Source: Gemmatimonadota bacterium
GTDB taxonomy: Bacteria; Gemmatimonadota; Gemmatimonadetes; Gemmatimonadales; GWC2-71-9
NCBI GenBank assembly: GCA_016704275.1
Contig: JADJAK010000002.1
Coordinates: 558,001-622,000 of the forward strand
Direction: 5' to 3'
Length of the DNA: 64,000 nucleotides
The notes beneath the pieces are model-generated. The model made no database searches. It was given only the letters and a program-made list of their open reading frames with translations, and was not told where the DNA came from. Both the position numbers and the translations under genes were made by a program. Positions 8,956-16,892 of this stretch are shown one piece after another (the first letter of the stretch is position 1; each line of letters opens with the position of its first letter).

Positions 8956-10350
8956 TCAGCGCTCCTCCTCCGGCGCCGGGGCATCACGCAATGCGGCCCA
9001 GCGCGCCCCCGCCGAGGCGAGGTAGCTGGCGTGGTTGCGCTGCATCTCCGCGAGCGAATCGCCGCCGAACTTCTCGATCATCGCATCGGCGAGCACGATT
9101 GCCACCAGCGCCTCCGCGATCACCCCCATCGCCGGGACCGCGGTCACGTCGGACCGCTCACTCACCGCGTTCGCCTCACCACCCGTCGCGAGGTTCACCG
9201 TCTTGAGCGGCGACATCAGCGTCGAGATCGGCTTCATCGCCACGCGCACCACCAGCGGCTCGCCGGTCGTCATCCCGCCCTCGAGCCCGCCGGCGTTGTT
9301 GCCGACGCGGCGGAACCCGGCGCGGGGGTCCGTCGACGCGCCCAGGCCTGCCGAGTGGGGACGCACCACCCCCCCCCCCGGCCCGGGCGCGCCGGGCGCG
9401 GGGGGGGGGGGGGGGGGGGGGGGCGCCGCCGGCGGCGGGGGCGGGGGGGGGGGGGGGGTTGGGCACGCGTCGCCCACCATCGACGATCCGTGCGCGTCGT
9501 TGGGTGTCGGGATCGTGGCCACGATCGGATCGTGAACCTCCGATCCCGGCCGCCGCGCCGCCTCGAACCCCAGCCCGATCTCGACGCCCTTCACCGCGGG
9601 AATCGACATCAGGATTCCCGCGAGCCGCCCGTCGAGCTTGCGATCCCAGCTGACATGCGAGCCGAGGCCCACAGGAAGCCCCTGCGCCACCACCTCGATC
9701 TCGCCGCCGAGAGTGTCGCCGTCCTGCTTGGCCTGGTCGATCCGCGCGATCATCGCCGCGCCGGCCACGGGGTCGAGCGTGCGCACCGGCGAGGCATCGG
9801 AAGCATCGTTGAGCGGCGTCGGCAACACCGCAGGCACCGTGGCGCGAATGCCGCCGAGCGAGACGAGATGCGAACCGATGTCGATCCCGAATTCGGCCAG
9901 CAGACGGCGTGCGACGGCACCCGCGGCAACGCGCGCCGCGGTCTCGCGGGCGGAGGCGCGCTCGAGGATGTCGCGCGCGTCGACGCGATCATACTTGAGG
10001 ACGCCGACGAGATCGGCGTGGCCGGGGCGCGGGCGGGTCACGCGGCGGCGCCGCAGCTCCCCGGGCGTCCCCTCGGCCGACATCACCTCTTCCCAGTTGG
10101 CCCAGTCGCGATTGTGGATCAGCATCGCGATCGGCGAACCGATCGTCTCGCCGGCGCGCACGCCGGAAATCCACTCGATGCGGTCCTGCTCGATCTTCAT
10201 CCGGGCGCCGCGGCCGTGGCCCTGCATGCGGCGGCCGAGGTCCTTGTCGACGGCGTCGGCGGAGATCGGCAATCCGGCGGGCACGCCCTCGACAAGCGCG
10301 AGCAGGGCCTTGCCGTGCGATTCACCGGCGGTGCGGAAGGTCAGTGGCAT
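8956..10350 (-). CDS. aroC: Chorismate synthase with a large proline-rich in-frame insertion
   Basis: Last step of the shikimate pathway: 5-enolpyruvylshikimate-3-phosphate to chorismate, with reduced FMN. The start LTFRTAGESHGKAL and the blocks RRMQGHGRGARMKIE, GSPIAMLIHNRDW and RPGHADLVG are typical, and the C-terminal part from NNAGGLEGGMTTGEP through AMKPISTL to EKFGGDSL is intact. At 464 residues it is much longer than the usual 360-400. The excess lies between RPGSEVHDPIV and NNAGGLEGG, normally only a few tens of residues at most, and consists largely of proline encoded by long C runs (G runs on the plus strand, 9369-9458). The frame is preserved. It may be a real low-complexity loop or an assembly/base-calling error. 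Confidence 0.9.
   Translation of the reverse strand: MPLTFRTAGESHGKALLALVEGVPAGLPISADAVDKDLGRRMQGHGRGARMKIEQDRIEWISGVRAGETIGSPIAMLIHNRDWANWEEVMSAEGTPGELRRRRVTRPRPGHADLVGVLKYDRVDARDILERASARETAARVAAGAVARRLLAEFGIDIGSHLVSLGGIRATVPAVLPTPLNDASDASPVRTLDPVAGAAMIARIDQAKQDGDTLGGEIEVVAQGLPVGLGSHVSWDRKLDGRLAGILMSIPAVKGVEIGLGFEAARRPGSEVHDPIVATIPTPNDAHGSSMVGDACPTPPPPPPPPPAAPPPPPPPPAPGAPGPGGGVVRPHSAGLGASTDPRAGFRRVGNNAGGLEGGMTTGEPLVVRVAMKPISTLMSPLKTVNLATGGEANAVSERSDVTAVPAMGVIAEALVAIVLADAMIEKFGGDSLAEMQRNHASYLASAGARWAALRDAPAPEEER
9369..9458. other. Extreme homopolymer tract inside aroC (C11, G24, G16)
   Basis: On the plus strand a run of 11 C (9369-9379) is followed by a C/G-only stretch, a run of 24 G (9400-9423), a short C/G bridge, and a run of 16 G (9443-9458). 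Apart from the edges there is no A or T across about 90 bases. Nothing else in the 64 kb resembles it. Translated on the minus strand it reads as polyproline with some Ala and Gly. Confidence 0.9.
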
Positions 10351-10406
10351 AGTGGAGGGAAGCTAACACCCGGGGGTGGTGGCGACGCGAGGGGGGCAAA
10401 CGACAA

Positions 10407-10430
10407 GGCGCCCGGCCGAAGCCGGGCGCC
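10407..10430 (-). terminator. Strong hairpin terminator after pilQ
   Basis: A perfect 10-bp stem GGCGCCCGGC / GCCGGGCGCC with a 4-base CGAA loop lies just beyond the pilQ stop (10454) and before the aroC start. On the minus strand it is followed by the moderately T-rich TTGTCGTTTG. Seen directly; the assignment as the end of the pilMNOPQ transcript is inference. Confidence 0.75.
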
Positions 10431-10453
10431 CTGGTCCCGCGAGCCGCGTGGGC

Positions 10454-12301
10454 TCAGGGGACGATGTTCTGCGCGTCGTCCACGATCCGCGGCATGACCA
10501 GGATGATCAGGTCCTTGCGGTTCTCGCGATTCTCCGTGAAGGAGAAGAGGTTGCCGATGAACGGCAGCCCCGAGAGGAGCGGAATCCCGTTCCGGTTGCG
10601 CGTCACCGTGGTGATGGTCAGGCCGCCGAGCATCGCGGTCTCGCCATCGTTCACCAGCGTGCGGGTCTCGGCGTACTGCTTCGGAATCGTGAAGCCGAGG
10701 TCGGCCGCGGCGAGCGGCTGGATCGACGACCGCTCGGCCTTGATCTCCATCGAGATCTGCCGGTTGGCCGTGACGTGGGGGCGGACGATCAGCTTGATGC
10801 CCGTCTCCTTGAAGGTCACGTTGGCGCGCGGCGCCTGGTTGACCTGGCCGAACGACGAGGCGTCGATGACGCGGACCGGCGTTTCTTCACCGGACCAGAT
10901 CGTCGCTTCGTTGTTGTCGAGCGTGTGGACCAACGGCGAGGCCTCGACGTCCGTCAGTTCAACCCGCTCGAGGGCGGAGAGGAACGAGGTGACCGAGAAG
11001 CCGCCGATCGCGGTCGAGAAGACCAGGTCGAGCGCGGAGCCCGAGATGAGTGCGTCGGCGTTGGAGATCGCGGAGACCGCGCTGCCGCCGAGGTTCACCA
11101 CGTTCACGTTCGGGTTGTACGGCTGCCCGGTGAGCGGATCCGGACGCGACACCAGCTTGTTGAAGAACTGATCGGCGGTGCCGATGTCGTACTTCAGGCC
11201 GAGCTGCTGGAGGTCGGTGCGGTCGACGTAGATCAGCTTGGCCTGGATCGCCACGAGCGGCGTCCGGATGTCGAGCTGATCGACGAACTCGAGGATCCCC
11301 GGCATCCGCGTGCGCGTGTCGGTGATGATCAGCGAGTTGCTGGCCGAATCGGCGACGACCGAGCCACGATCCTTCAGCATCATCGCCTTGAGCGAATTGA
11401 CGACGTCGCCGGCGCGGGCATAGTTCAGCCGCTTCTGACGGGTGTCGAGGACCTCGACGGCGTCGAGCTTGGCGAGTTCGGCCGGCGCGTCGACGCGGAT
11501 GATCCCGCCGCGCATCTCCATCGCCGAGAGGCCCTGCTGGGCCAGCACCGCCTCGAAGGCGTACGGCCAGGGCTGGTTGATGATCGACATCGTGACGTCG
11601 CCGACCACGCCCTTCCCCGGCACGATCGAACGGCCCGAGAAGACGGCGAACTGGTTGAGGACGTCGCCGATCGGGGTCTTGTCGTAGGTGACCGAGATCG
11701 GGCGCATGTCCTGGCCCTGCTGCCCGGCCTGCGGCGTGATCGTGAGGCCGCTGGCGTAGCGGTCGCCACTCTGCGAATACGAGGCGGCGGCCGGACGCTC
11801 GCGCGTCGGTGCCCGGGTCGCGGCGGGCGGGGCGGCCGCATCGGCCAGCGCCTCCGACACGATGGTGACGCTCTTGGCGCCGCCCTGTCCGGCCGTCCAC
11901 GAGGCGAACGGCTCGTCGGCGAAGGTGACGGTGATCACCCCCGGCACGTCGCGATTCACCGTGTAGCTCGGCAGGCGATCAAGCTCGAGCACGATGCGGA
12001 CGACATCCGTGGTGTACTGATTCACCCGGACGTCGACCACGCGGCCGCGCTTGAGCCCGTCGTAGCGACCGAGGTCGCTGACCTTGGCGCCCTGGACGTC
12101 GAGCACCAGGCGGGCCGGATCGGGAAGCGTCGATTCCTTCACCGACACCGTGCCGGAGACGGAGATCGCGAGTCGCGCTGTCCCCCCACCGCTCGAGAGC
12201 GCGAGCGACGTGACCGCCGCGTCGGGAAGGAGGCGGATAGGCGCCGGAGCCGCGGCCACGAGGGCCGGCAGCAGCAGCCAGGAGAGGGAGCGGGTCATCA
12301 T
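10454..12301 (-). CDS. pilQ: Type IV pilus secretin PilQ
   Basis: Outer-membrane secretin through which the pilus passes. The 615-residue protein has an N-terminal signal sequence (SLSWLLLPALVAAAPAP), an AMIN peptidoglycan-binding domain (about 25-140, with LVLDVQGAKV and VVRIVLELD), a secretin/TonB short N-terminal domain (VTYDKTPIGDVLNQFAVFSGRS), an N1-type domain (LVAIQAKLIYVDRTDLQQLG and before) and the C-terminal secretin barrel (VEASPLVHTLDNNEATIWSG; TLVNDGETAMLGGL; GLPFIGNLF). It has one AMIN domain rather than the two or three of proteobacterial PilQ, which accounts for its shorter length. Its ATG overlaps the pilP stop by 4 bases and it is the last gene before a strong hairpin. Confidence 0.95.
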   Translation of the reverse strand: MMTRSLSWLLLPALVAAAPAPIRLLPDAAVTSLALSSGGGTARLAISVSGTVSVKESTLPDPARLVLDVQGAKVSDLGRYDGLKRGRVVDVRVNQYTTDVVRIVLELDRLPSYTVNRDVPGVITVTFADEPFASWTAGQGGAKSVTIVSEALADAAAPPAATRAPTRERPAAASYSQSGDRYASGLTITPQAGQQGQDMRPISVTYDKTPIGDVLNQFAVFSGRSIVPGKGVVGDVTMSIINQPWPYAFEAVLAQQGLSAMEMRGGIIRVDAPAELAKLDAVEVLDTRQKRLNYARAGDVVNSLKAMMLKDRGSVVADSASNSLIITDTRTRMPGILEFVDQLDIRTPLVAIQAKLIYVDRTDLQQLGLKYDIGTADQFFNKLVSRPDPLTGQPYNPNVNVVNLGGSAVSAISNADALISGSALDLVFSTAIGGFSVTSFLSALERVELTDVEASPLVHTLDNNEATIWSGEETPVRVIDASSFGQVNQAPRANVTFKETGIKLIVRPHVTANRQISMEIKAERSSIQPLAAADLGFTIPKQYAETRTLVNDGETAMLGGLTITTVTRNRNGIPLLSGLPFIGNLFSFTENRENRKDLIILVMPRIVDDAQNIVP

Positions 12302-12834
12302 GGAGCGTCCTCCGTCTTGCGGAGCGAGTAGGTCTGTTCACGGACGGTGCCAAAGTCGTTCATCCGAAGCACCACGTCCGTAGCCTGAACGGAGGCCACG
12401 AGGAGGCGGCCAATGCGGTCGCCGGGGCGAACGTTGTAGCGCTTGGTGCTGCCGATATCGCGGAACGTCGCGACGCTGTTCGCCGGCGACCGTTCGTCGT
12501 ACATGATGCCGACGAGGCGGAGGTCCGGGAGTTCCGGGCCACGTGCTTCGGTGCTGATCACGGCGCGGAACGGATCGCGGGACGCAACGTCGTAGCCGAA
12601 CGATTCGCGCAGCAGCGGGTGATCGCCGGCGAGACCCGCCGTGTCGAGGACGATCGGCTCGGCCTTCACGACCGGCTTGGCGGCAGCGGTCTGCTTCGCG
12701 GTCGTGGCCGAGGCATCCTCGGCGGCCGCCGCCTGCTGGGCGGCATTCGTCGAGTCGGCGATCTCGGTGGGGTTCTTGCCACCACCACACGCGGCCACCA
12801 GCATCAGCAGGAGCAGGAGGGGCTTATTGCGCAT
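12298..12834 (-). CDS. pilP: Type IV pilus assembly lipoprotein PilP
   Basis: Inner-membrane lipoprotein that links the PilMNO platform to the PilQ secretin. A lipobox LVAAC at residues 12-16 predicts signal peptidase II processing, followed by a Gly-Lys stretch and a long Ala-rich linker. The C-terminal beta domain begins at about DPFRAVI and contains LRLVGIMYDERSPANSVATF, RYNVRPGDRIGRLLV and RMNDFGTVREQTYSL, the standard PilP fold. The 178-residue length is normal. It overlaps pilO by 11 bases at its start and pilQ by 4 at its end. Confidence 0.92.
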   Translation of the reverse strand: MRNKPLLLLLMLVAACGGGKNPTEIADSTNAAQQAAAAEDASATTAKQTAAAKPVVKAEPIVLDTAGLAGDHPLLRESFGYDVASRDPFRAVISTEARGPELPDLRLVGIMYDERSPANSVATFRDIGSTKRYNVRPGDRIGRLLVASVQATDVVLRMNDFGTVREQTYSLRKTEDAP

Positions 12835-13456
12835 CGGGCGCCTCCGTGGCGGTGCTGTCGACCTTGGCCTTCACATAGGTCCGGATGGTGAAGCGTGCCT
12901 CGATCATCGCCGTGGTGTCGCCGAGTGCCTTGGCCCGGGCCATGTCCGCGGCCGCCAGCTTCACGTCGCTCGACACCATGATCCGCCGCAGCGAGGCGAC
13001 GTCGGTGAGGAAGGAGCCGACCTGGTGGTAGCGGCCGATCACGGCCATCTGATAGGCATAGGTGTCGAACGGCGCCGGGCCTTCCGAGGTCGGCAGCACG
13101 GTGAAGTCGGCGACGTTGACGCCACGCACCTTGGCGCGGATCTGGATGTCGTCGAGCAGGTTCGCCACTTCGCGCTGCTCCGGCACCAGGGCGCGGAGAA
13201 TCTGCAGCGAGGAACTGAAGGCGGCTGCCCGCTTCTTCACGTCCTCGACGGACTCCTTGGCGAGGTCGCGCTTGGCGGTGTCGATCTGCGCTTCAAGCCC
13301 CGTCAGCGTGTCCTGCAGCGCCGCGGCGTGGGCGCTCCGGGCTCGCAATCCCTCGATCCCGAGGAGATTGAGTCCGTCGCCACTCCAGCCGGCATAACCG
13401 ACCACGAGGGCGATCAGGCCCAGCAGGATGGGGGTGGTCTTCGGTGTGTCGGCCAT
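12824..13456 (-). CDS. pilO: Type IV pilus inner-membrane protein PilO
   Basis: Bitopic inner-membrane protein that dimerises with PilN in the pilus alignment complex. The 210-residue product has one N-terminal membrane helix (PILLGLIALVVGYAGW), a coiled-coil segment (about 40-85) and the ferredoxin-like PilO domain, with LRALVPEQREVANLLDDIQ and FDTYAYQMAVIGRYHQVGSF, the latter being the usual PilO signature region. The acidic tail ends in TATEAPDAQ. It lies 3 bases after pilN and overlaps pilP. Confidence 0.93.
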   Translation of the reverse strand: MADTPKTTPILLGLIALVVGYAGWSGDGLNLLGIEGLRARSAHAAALQDTLTGLEAQIDTAKRDLAKESVEDVKKRAAAFSSSLQILRALVPEQREVANLLDDIQIRAKVRGVNVADFTVLPTSEGPAPFDTYAYQMAVIGRYHQVGSFLTDVASLRRIMVSSDVKLAAADMARAKALGDTTAMIEARFTIRTYVKAKVDSTATEAPDAQ

Positions 13457-13459
13457 CGA

Positions 13460-14152
13460 TTACCTCACCACCGATTCGAGGATCGGCACCGTGCGGATGT
13501 GCGTGCTGTCGGCCCGCGAATACGACGCCTGCAACGTGAAGCGGGTCAGCGCGCGATTCTGGATCACCACGGTCTTCGCATCGATCGGCATCACGTCGGC
13601 GAGCCAGGGCGAGGCTTCGAGCTGCCGCAAGAAGGCGGTGTAGTGCTGCAAGTCATTGGTCAGCCCGACGATCCGCACCACCGGCGGCGGGGCCACGATG
13701 CCACTGCTGTCGGCCGTGGTGCCCGGCGTCCCGGTGCCGACCTGCGACACCTCGACCAGCCAGGTGTAATCGGGCACGGCGTTGGCGACTTCGTCGAGAA
13801 TGTGCGGCCAGAGGTAGCGGTCGCGATCGACGGCGGCGATGGTGCCGATCTGGGCGAGCACCGAGTCACGCTGGCGTTCCGCGTGGCGCTTCTCGGTGAG
13901 GAAGCCCTGATAGCGGCTCTGTTCGGTGCGCGCAGCCTCGAGCTTCGGCTCCAGCGCACTGAGCTTGCTGCCCGTGGCGAGGAAGAAGCCACCGAGGCCG
14001 AGCAGCACCACCACCCAGCTGCCGACGGCGAAGGCGAGCCACGGCTCCTTGATGCCGGTGCTCAGTCCCTTCAGGCGTTCCTGCAACCCACCGAACGCCG
14101 GTCCCTTCTGGACCTGGCGCCGGACTCCGGGCTTGAGATTGATAGTGATCAT
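13460..14152 (-). CDS. pilN: Type IV pilus inner-membrane protein PilN
   Basis: Partner of PilO; its cytoplasmic N-terminus binds PilM. It opens with MITINLKPG, close to the INLLPW-type PilM-binding motif of the family. One membrane helix (AFAVGSWVVVLLGLGGFFLA, about 41-60) is followed by a coiled coil and a ferredoxin-like domain (LWPHILDEVANAVPDYTWLVEVS). At 230 residues it is slightly long, because of a 20-odd residue insert after the N-terminal motif and a Gly/Thr/Ser loop (GTGTPGTTADSSG). It lies between pilM (13 bases upstream) and pilO. Confidence 0.92.
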   Translation of the reverse strand: MITINLKPGVRRQVQKGPAFGGLQERLKGLSTGIKEPWLAFAVGSWVVVLLGLGGFFLATGSKLSALEPKLEAARTEQSRYQGFLTEKRHAERQRDSVLAQIGTIAAVDRDRYLWPHILDEVANAVPDYTWLVEVSQVGTGTPGTTADSSGIVAPPPVVRIVGLTNDLQHYTAFLRQLEASPWLADVMPIDAKTVVIQNRALTRFTLQASYSRADSTHIRTVPILESVVR

Positions 14153-14165
14153 GGTGCCGGCCTCC

Positions 14166-15209
14166 TCAGTCCGCGGTCCGCAGGGCGAGCCCGACGGGGA
14201 GCATCAGCAAGGGTGCGATCTCGTCGACGTTCAGATCGCCGAAGGCGCCGGGCGCCGCGGAGAGCCGCTCGAGCGGATGCGCCTGGGTCACGGGAATGCG
14301 CAGGCGATCGGCGAGAACCCCGGCGAGGCCGGGAACGCGCGAACCGCCGCCGGTGAGATAGAGTCGCGACAACGCGGCGACGGGCCGCGAGGATGTCTGC
14401 AGGAAGGCCGCCGCGCGCTCGATGCCGAGCGCCAGTTCCTCACCGCGGTTGGCAACGTGCGGCGCCAGCGACGGATCGAGATCGGCACCGCGCACCACCC
14501 GATCGGCGGCGTCGGCGGCCAGGCCGCGCTCACGCTGCAGATCTTCGCGGAGGCGACGGACGCCCACCGGCAAGTCGCGGGTGAGGACCGGCACGCCGTC
14601 TTCGAGCAGATTGATGGTCGTGGTCTCGTGGCCGACATTCGCCAGCGCCACCACACCGCGCATCGCTTCGGGATAGCTGCGCTCGAAGGCGTTGTGCAGC
14701 GCGAAGGCTTCGACATCGATCACGCTGGCTTCCAGGCCGATCTCGGCGAGGAGCACCAGCTTCGACTCGACCAGCTCCCGCTTCGCCGCCACCAGCAACA
14801 CCTGCATCTGCAGGCCGTCGGCGTCGGGATCGAGGATCTGGAAGTCGAGCTCGACATTTTCCTTGTCGAAGGGGACGTGCTGGTCGGCTTCCCACGGCAT
14901 GACTTCGCGGGCTTCCGCATCACGCATCCGATCCATGAGGATCTTCTTGATGATGACGTCGCGGCCACCAACGGCCACCGCCACTTCGCGGGTCTTGATC
15001 TGGGCGCGGTCCAGCAGGCTGCGCACCGTCTCGGCGACCAGCGAGGGGTCCATCACTTCACCTTCGACGATCGCGTCATCCGGCACGCGGGCCATCGCAA
15101 CCTTCTCAAGGACGGGTTGCCCCGAACCGTGATTGATCACGACGGCTTTGATATAGCCGCTGCCAATGTCGAGACCGACCGTGGATCGTGCGCGCGGGAA
15201 GAGCGCCAT
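14166..15209 (-). CDS. pilM: Type IV pilus actin-like ATPase PilM
   Basis: Cytoplasmic FtsA/actin-like protein that docks PilN and links the platform to the pilus motors. From the ATG at 15209 the protein has 347 residues. MALFPRARSTVGLDIGSGYIKAVV contains the phosphate-1 loop (DIGSG), VALANVGHETTTINLLEDGVP holds the phosphate-2 region and LYLTGGGSRVPGLAGVLADRL the adenosine motif. The open frame extends to 15305 but the extra residues are not PilM-like and have no start context. First gene of pilMNOPQ, with a sigma-54-type promoter about 160 bases upstream. Confidence 0.95.
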   Translation of the reverse strand: MALFPRARSTVGLDIGSGYIKAVVINHGSGQPVLEKVAMARVPDDAIVEGEVMDPSLVAETVRSLLDRAQIKTREVAVAVGGRDVIIKKILMDRMRDAEAREVMPWEADQHVPFDKENVELDFQILDPDADGLQMQVLLVAAKRELVESKLVLLAEIGLEASVIDVEAFALHNAFERSYPEAMRGVVALANVGHETTTINLLEDGVPVLTRDLPVGVRRLREDLQRERGLAADAADRVVRGADLDPSLAPHVANRGEELALGIERAAAFLQTSSRPVAALSRLYLTGGGSRVPGLAGVLADRLRIPVTQAHPLERLSAAPGAFGDLNVDEIAPLLMLPVGLALRTAD

Positions 15210-15370
15210 AGGAGCCCGGATTGTGCGGTGGAGGGTTGGTGTACGGTACTGCCAGGGACCCCGAGAAGTCAAGTGAGGTCCGGTAGAGCAACCCGTTGCC
15301 CACATACCACTTACGCCCTGACTGACCTGCCCGAAGTGGGGCCGAAACCCCGCCTGACCCCGGATATCGG

Positions 15371-15387
15371 TAGCACTCCCTGTGCCA
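15371..15387 (-). promoter_or_regulatory. Sigma-54-type (-24/-12) promoter of pilMNOPQ
   Basis: On the minus strand the sequence TGGCACAGGGAGTGCTA has GG and GC dinucleotides exactly 10 bases apart and matches the TGGCAC N5 TTGC consensus in all but one core base. It sits in the 195-base gap between the minor pilin block and pilM, giving a predicted leader of about 150 bases. A weaker sigma-70-like TTGACT is present further down in the same gap. PilR, a sigma-54 activator, is encoded in the same window. Confidence 0.7.
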
Positions 15388-15404
15388 CACCCCGATCCGA
15401 CGTG

Positions 15405-15824
15405 CTACGGACTGATCACTCGCAGAGTATCGGCACCGATCCACCGAAGGAGGAGAGTGGCGCGCCGGGCCGCTGCCAGGCGCCCATCCGCCGCGGTGCG
15501 CGTCGCGACCGCGAGCAGCTGCAGCATGCTGCCGAGCCGGTGCGCATCGACGCGCACCTGCCACGCCGGAAGCGGCGTGCCCGCCGCCAGCACCACGGAG
15601 TCCCCGTCGGCGAGCGCGCGCAGTGCGGCATCCCCGTTGACGCGCGCCTCGGCCAGCGCGTGGTGCGCGGTGGCATCGCCCTCGACCGCATCACGCGCCG
15701 CCGCGACCAGGCGGACCCGACTCGCGGCCGCACTCAGCGTCAGCGCGGCCAGCCCGCCGAGGAGAACGACCACCATCAGCGCCAGCAGCAACGCCGCGCC
15801 GCGACGCCCCTTCCGGCCGCTCAC
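15405..15824 (-). CDS. PilX/GspK-like minor pilus assembly protein
   Basis: Small protein of 139 residues with a basic N-terminus GRKGRRGAALLLALMVVVLLGG, a single hydrophobic helix of the kind seen in PilX-type minor pilins (RGAALLLALMVVVLL rather than a GFTLIE motif), then an Ala-rich soluble domain with no cysteines. The GTG start at 15824 overlaps the preceding stop as GTGA and puts the hydrophobic helix right behind a short leader; the frame is open further upstream but there it is only a shadow of the neighbouring gene. Last of three minor pilin-like genes. Probably helps prime or cap the pilus; the assignment rests on position and N-terminus only. Confidence 0.7.
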   Translation of the reverse strand: MSGRKGRRGAALLLALMVVVLLGGLAALTLSAAASRVRLVAAARDAVEGDATAHHALAEARVNGDAALRALADGDSVVLAAGTPLPAWQVRVDAHRLGSMLQLLAVATRTAADGRLAAARRATLLLRWIGADTLRVISP

Positions 15825-16507
15825 GGCCCCGTTCCCAACGGGAGACTGAGGCCGCGAGTCCCCGCCGGCATGACGAGATCGACCTGCAGCGCGCCGCCGA
15901 TTCGCGCAAAGCGCGACGCACCGACCAGCAACGGGCCCGCGAAGGGCTGGACCGGCGCGCTGCCATCGCTCAGCCCGAGCCACTCGCTGCTCCCGACGCG
16001 ATAGCGGCGGACGGTCGTCGGCTCGAGGACGCGGACCCATCCCCCCACCGCGGTGGTCGCCGCCCGCCCGAGGCGCCACGCCGGCGCGCCGTCGGGGCAG
16101 ACGTCGCCCGTCACGTCGGTGATCGCCTCGTCCGCTGACACCGTTCCGCTGTCGGGCCAGAGTCGCAGGTGGTCGCGGGTTGGATCGGGCGCACGATCAC
16201 CAAACCAGCTGCTGCGCCGCAGCCAGAGGTGCGTCCCGCCCGCGGCGCAGAGGGCGGCCTCCCCCACGGGCCGCGCCACGCCGATCGAATCCACCGCGAC
16301 CGTCACGTCGCTCCAGGCCCCCTCGGCCAGCGCATGGCGGAGGAAGCTCGCGGACACCACCGCGGTCCGCTCCGCGGCCAGATGGGCTGTCGCTCGCGCC
16401 GCGACCCGACTGGCGCCGAGCACCATGGCGGTCACCGTCACCCCGACGATGCCCAGCAGGCAGAGCACGAGCAACAGCTCCACCAGCGTCACGCCCCGGC
16501 GCGTCAC
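15821..16507 (-). CDS. PilW-like prepilin-type N-terminal methylation protein
   Basis: Minor pilin candidate of 228 residues. With the GTG at 16507 the N-terminus is MTRRGVTLVELLLVLCLLGIVG: a PilD cleavage site after Gly, Glu at mature position 5 and a 20-residue hydrophobic helix. The soluble part contains ALCAAGGTHLWLRR and DVTGDVCPDGAPAWRLG, whose cysteines could pair. The start overlaps the previous stop as GTGA and the end overlaps the next start the same way, so translation is probably coupled along the three-gene set. Specific equivalence to PilW is an inference from order and size. Confidence 0.75.
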   Translation of the reverse strand: MTRRGVTLVELLLVLCLLGIVGVTVTAMVLGASRVAARATAHLAAERTAVVSASFLRHALAEGAWSDVTVAVDSIGVARPVGEAALCAAGGTHLWLRRSSWFGDRAPDPTRDHLRLWPDSGTVSADEAITDVTGDVCPDGAPAWRLGRAATTAVGGWVRVLEPTTVRRYRVGSSEWLGLSDGSAPVQPFAGPLLVGASRFARIGGALQVDLVMPAGTRGLSLPLGTGP

Positions 16508-16779
16508 TGGCCGCACCGGACGAGCACCGTGGCCGCCGGCCGATCGGTCGCCGCCGGCCAATCCACCGAGCCGAGCCGCGGCGGCAACGAGTCGTCGCAG
16601 CCGGGGTCCACCGCGGAAGCGCGGAGACGGCTCCATCGCTCGGCGTCCGTCTGGCTCGCCAGCCCGAGGCGACGACCGATCCGATCGGCCGTGAGCGCCG
16701 CACTGAGGGCACCGAGGCCGACGAGTTCGAGGAGGAGGAGGGCGACCAGAAGTTCGAGCAGGGAGGCACCACGGCGCAT
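16504..16779 (-). CDS. Very short PilV-like minor pilin
   Basis: A 91-residue protein starting MRRGASLLELLVALLLLELVGLG: a prepilin peptidase site (RRG/ASLLELL) with Glu at mature position 5. The soluble domain is only about 60 residues and contains two cysteines (DPGCDD and VLVRCGQ) that could form the C-terminal disulphide loop typical of pilins. First gene of the minor pilin set, starting 59 bases beyond the terminator of the main pilins. Much shorter than PilV of proteobacteria, but the frame has clear stops and proper overlap with its neighbour. Confidence 0.72.
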   Translation of the reverse strand: MRRGASLLELLVALLLLELVGLGALSAALTADRIGRRLGLASQTDAERWSRLRASAVDPGCDDSLPPRLGSVDWPAATDRPAATVLVRCGQ

Positions 16780-16837
16780 GACGGATTCCGGTGAGAGACA
16801 ACCGGAGGATCGCGCAGCCAGGGCGTCAGGCGGGGAG

Positions 16838-16871
16838 AAAAAAAACGCGCCCCCAACCTCGGGAGCGCGTT
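16838..16871 (-). terminator. Rho-independent terminator after the pilin pair
   Basis: On the minus strand a stem AACGCGC-CCC / GGG-GCGCGTT (with one mismatch and a short GAGGTT loop) is followed at once by a run of 8 T. It lies about 20 bases past the stop of the pilin gene at 16893. The best intrinsic terminator in the window. Confidence 0.88.
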
Positions 16872-16892
16872 CTGATGGAGCGGTCGATCAGC

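Noticed and set aside
9035..9535. Plus-strand frame with a polyglycine stretch
   Set aside because: It is the reverse reading of the aroC homopolymer insertion and has no other coding support.
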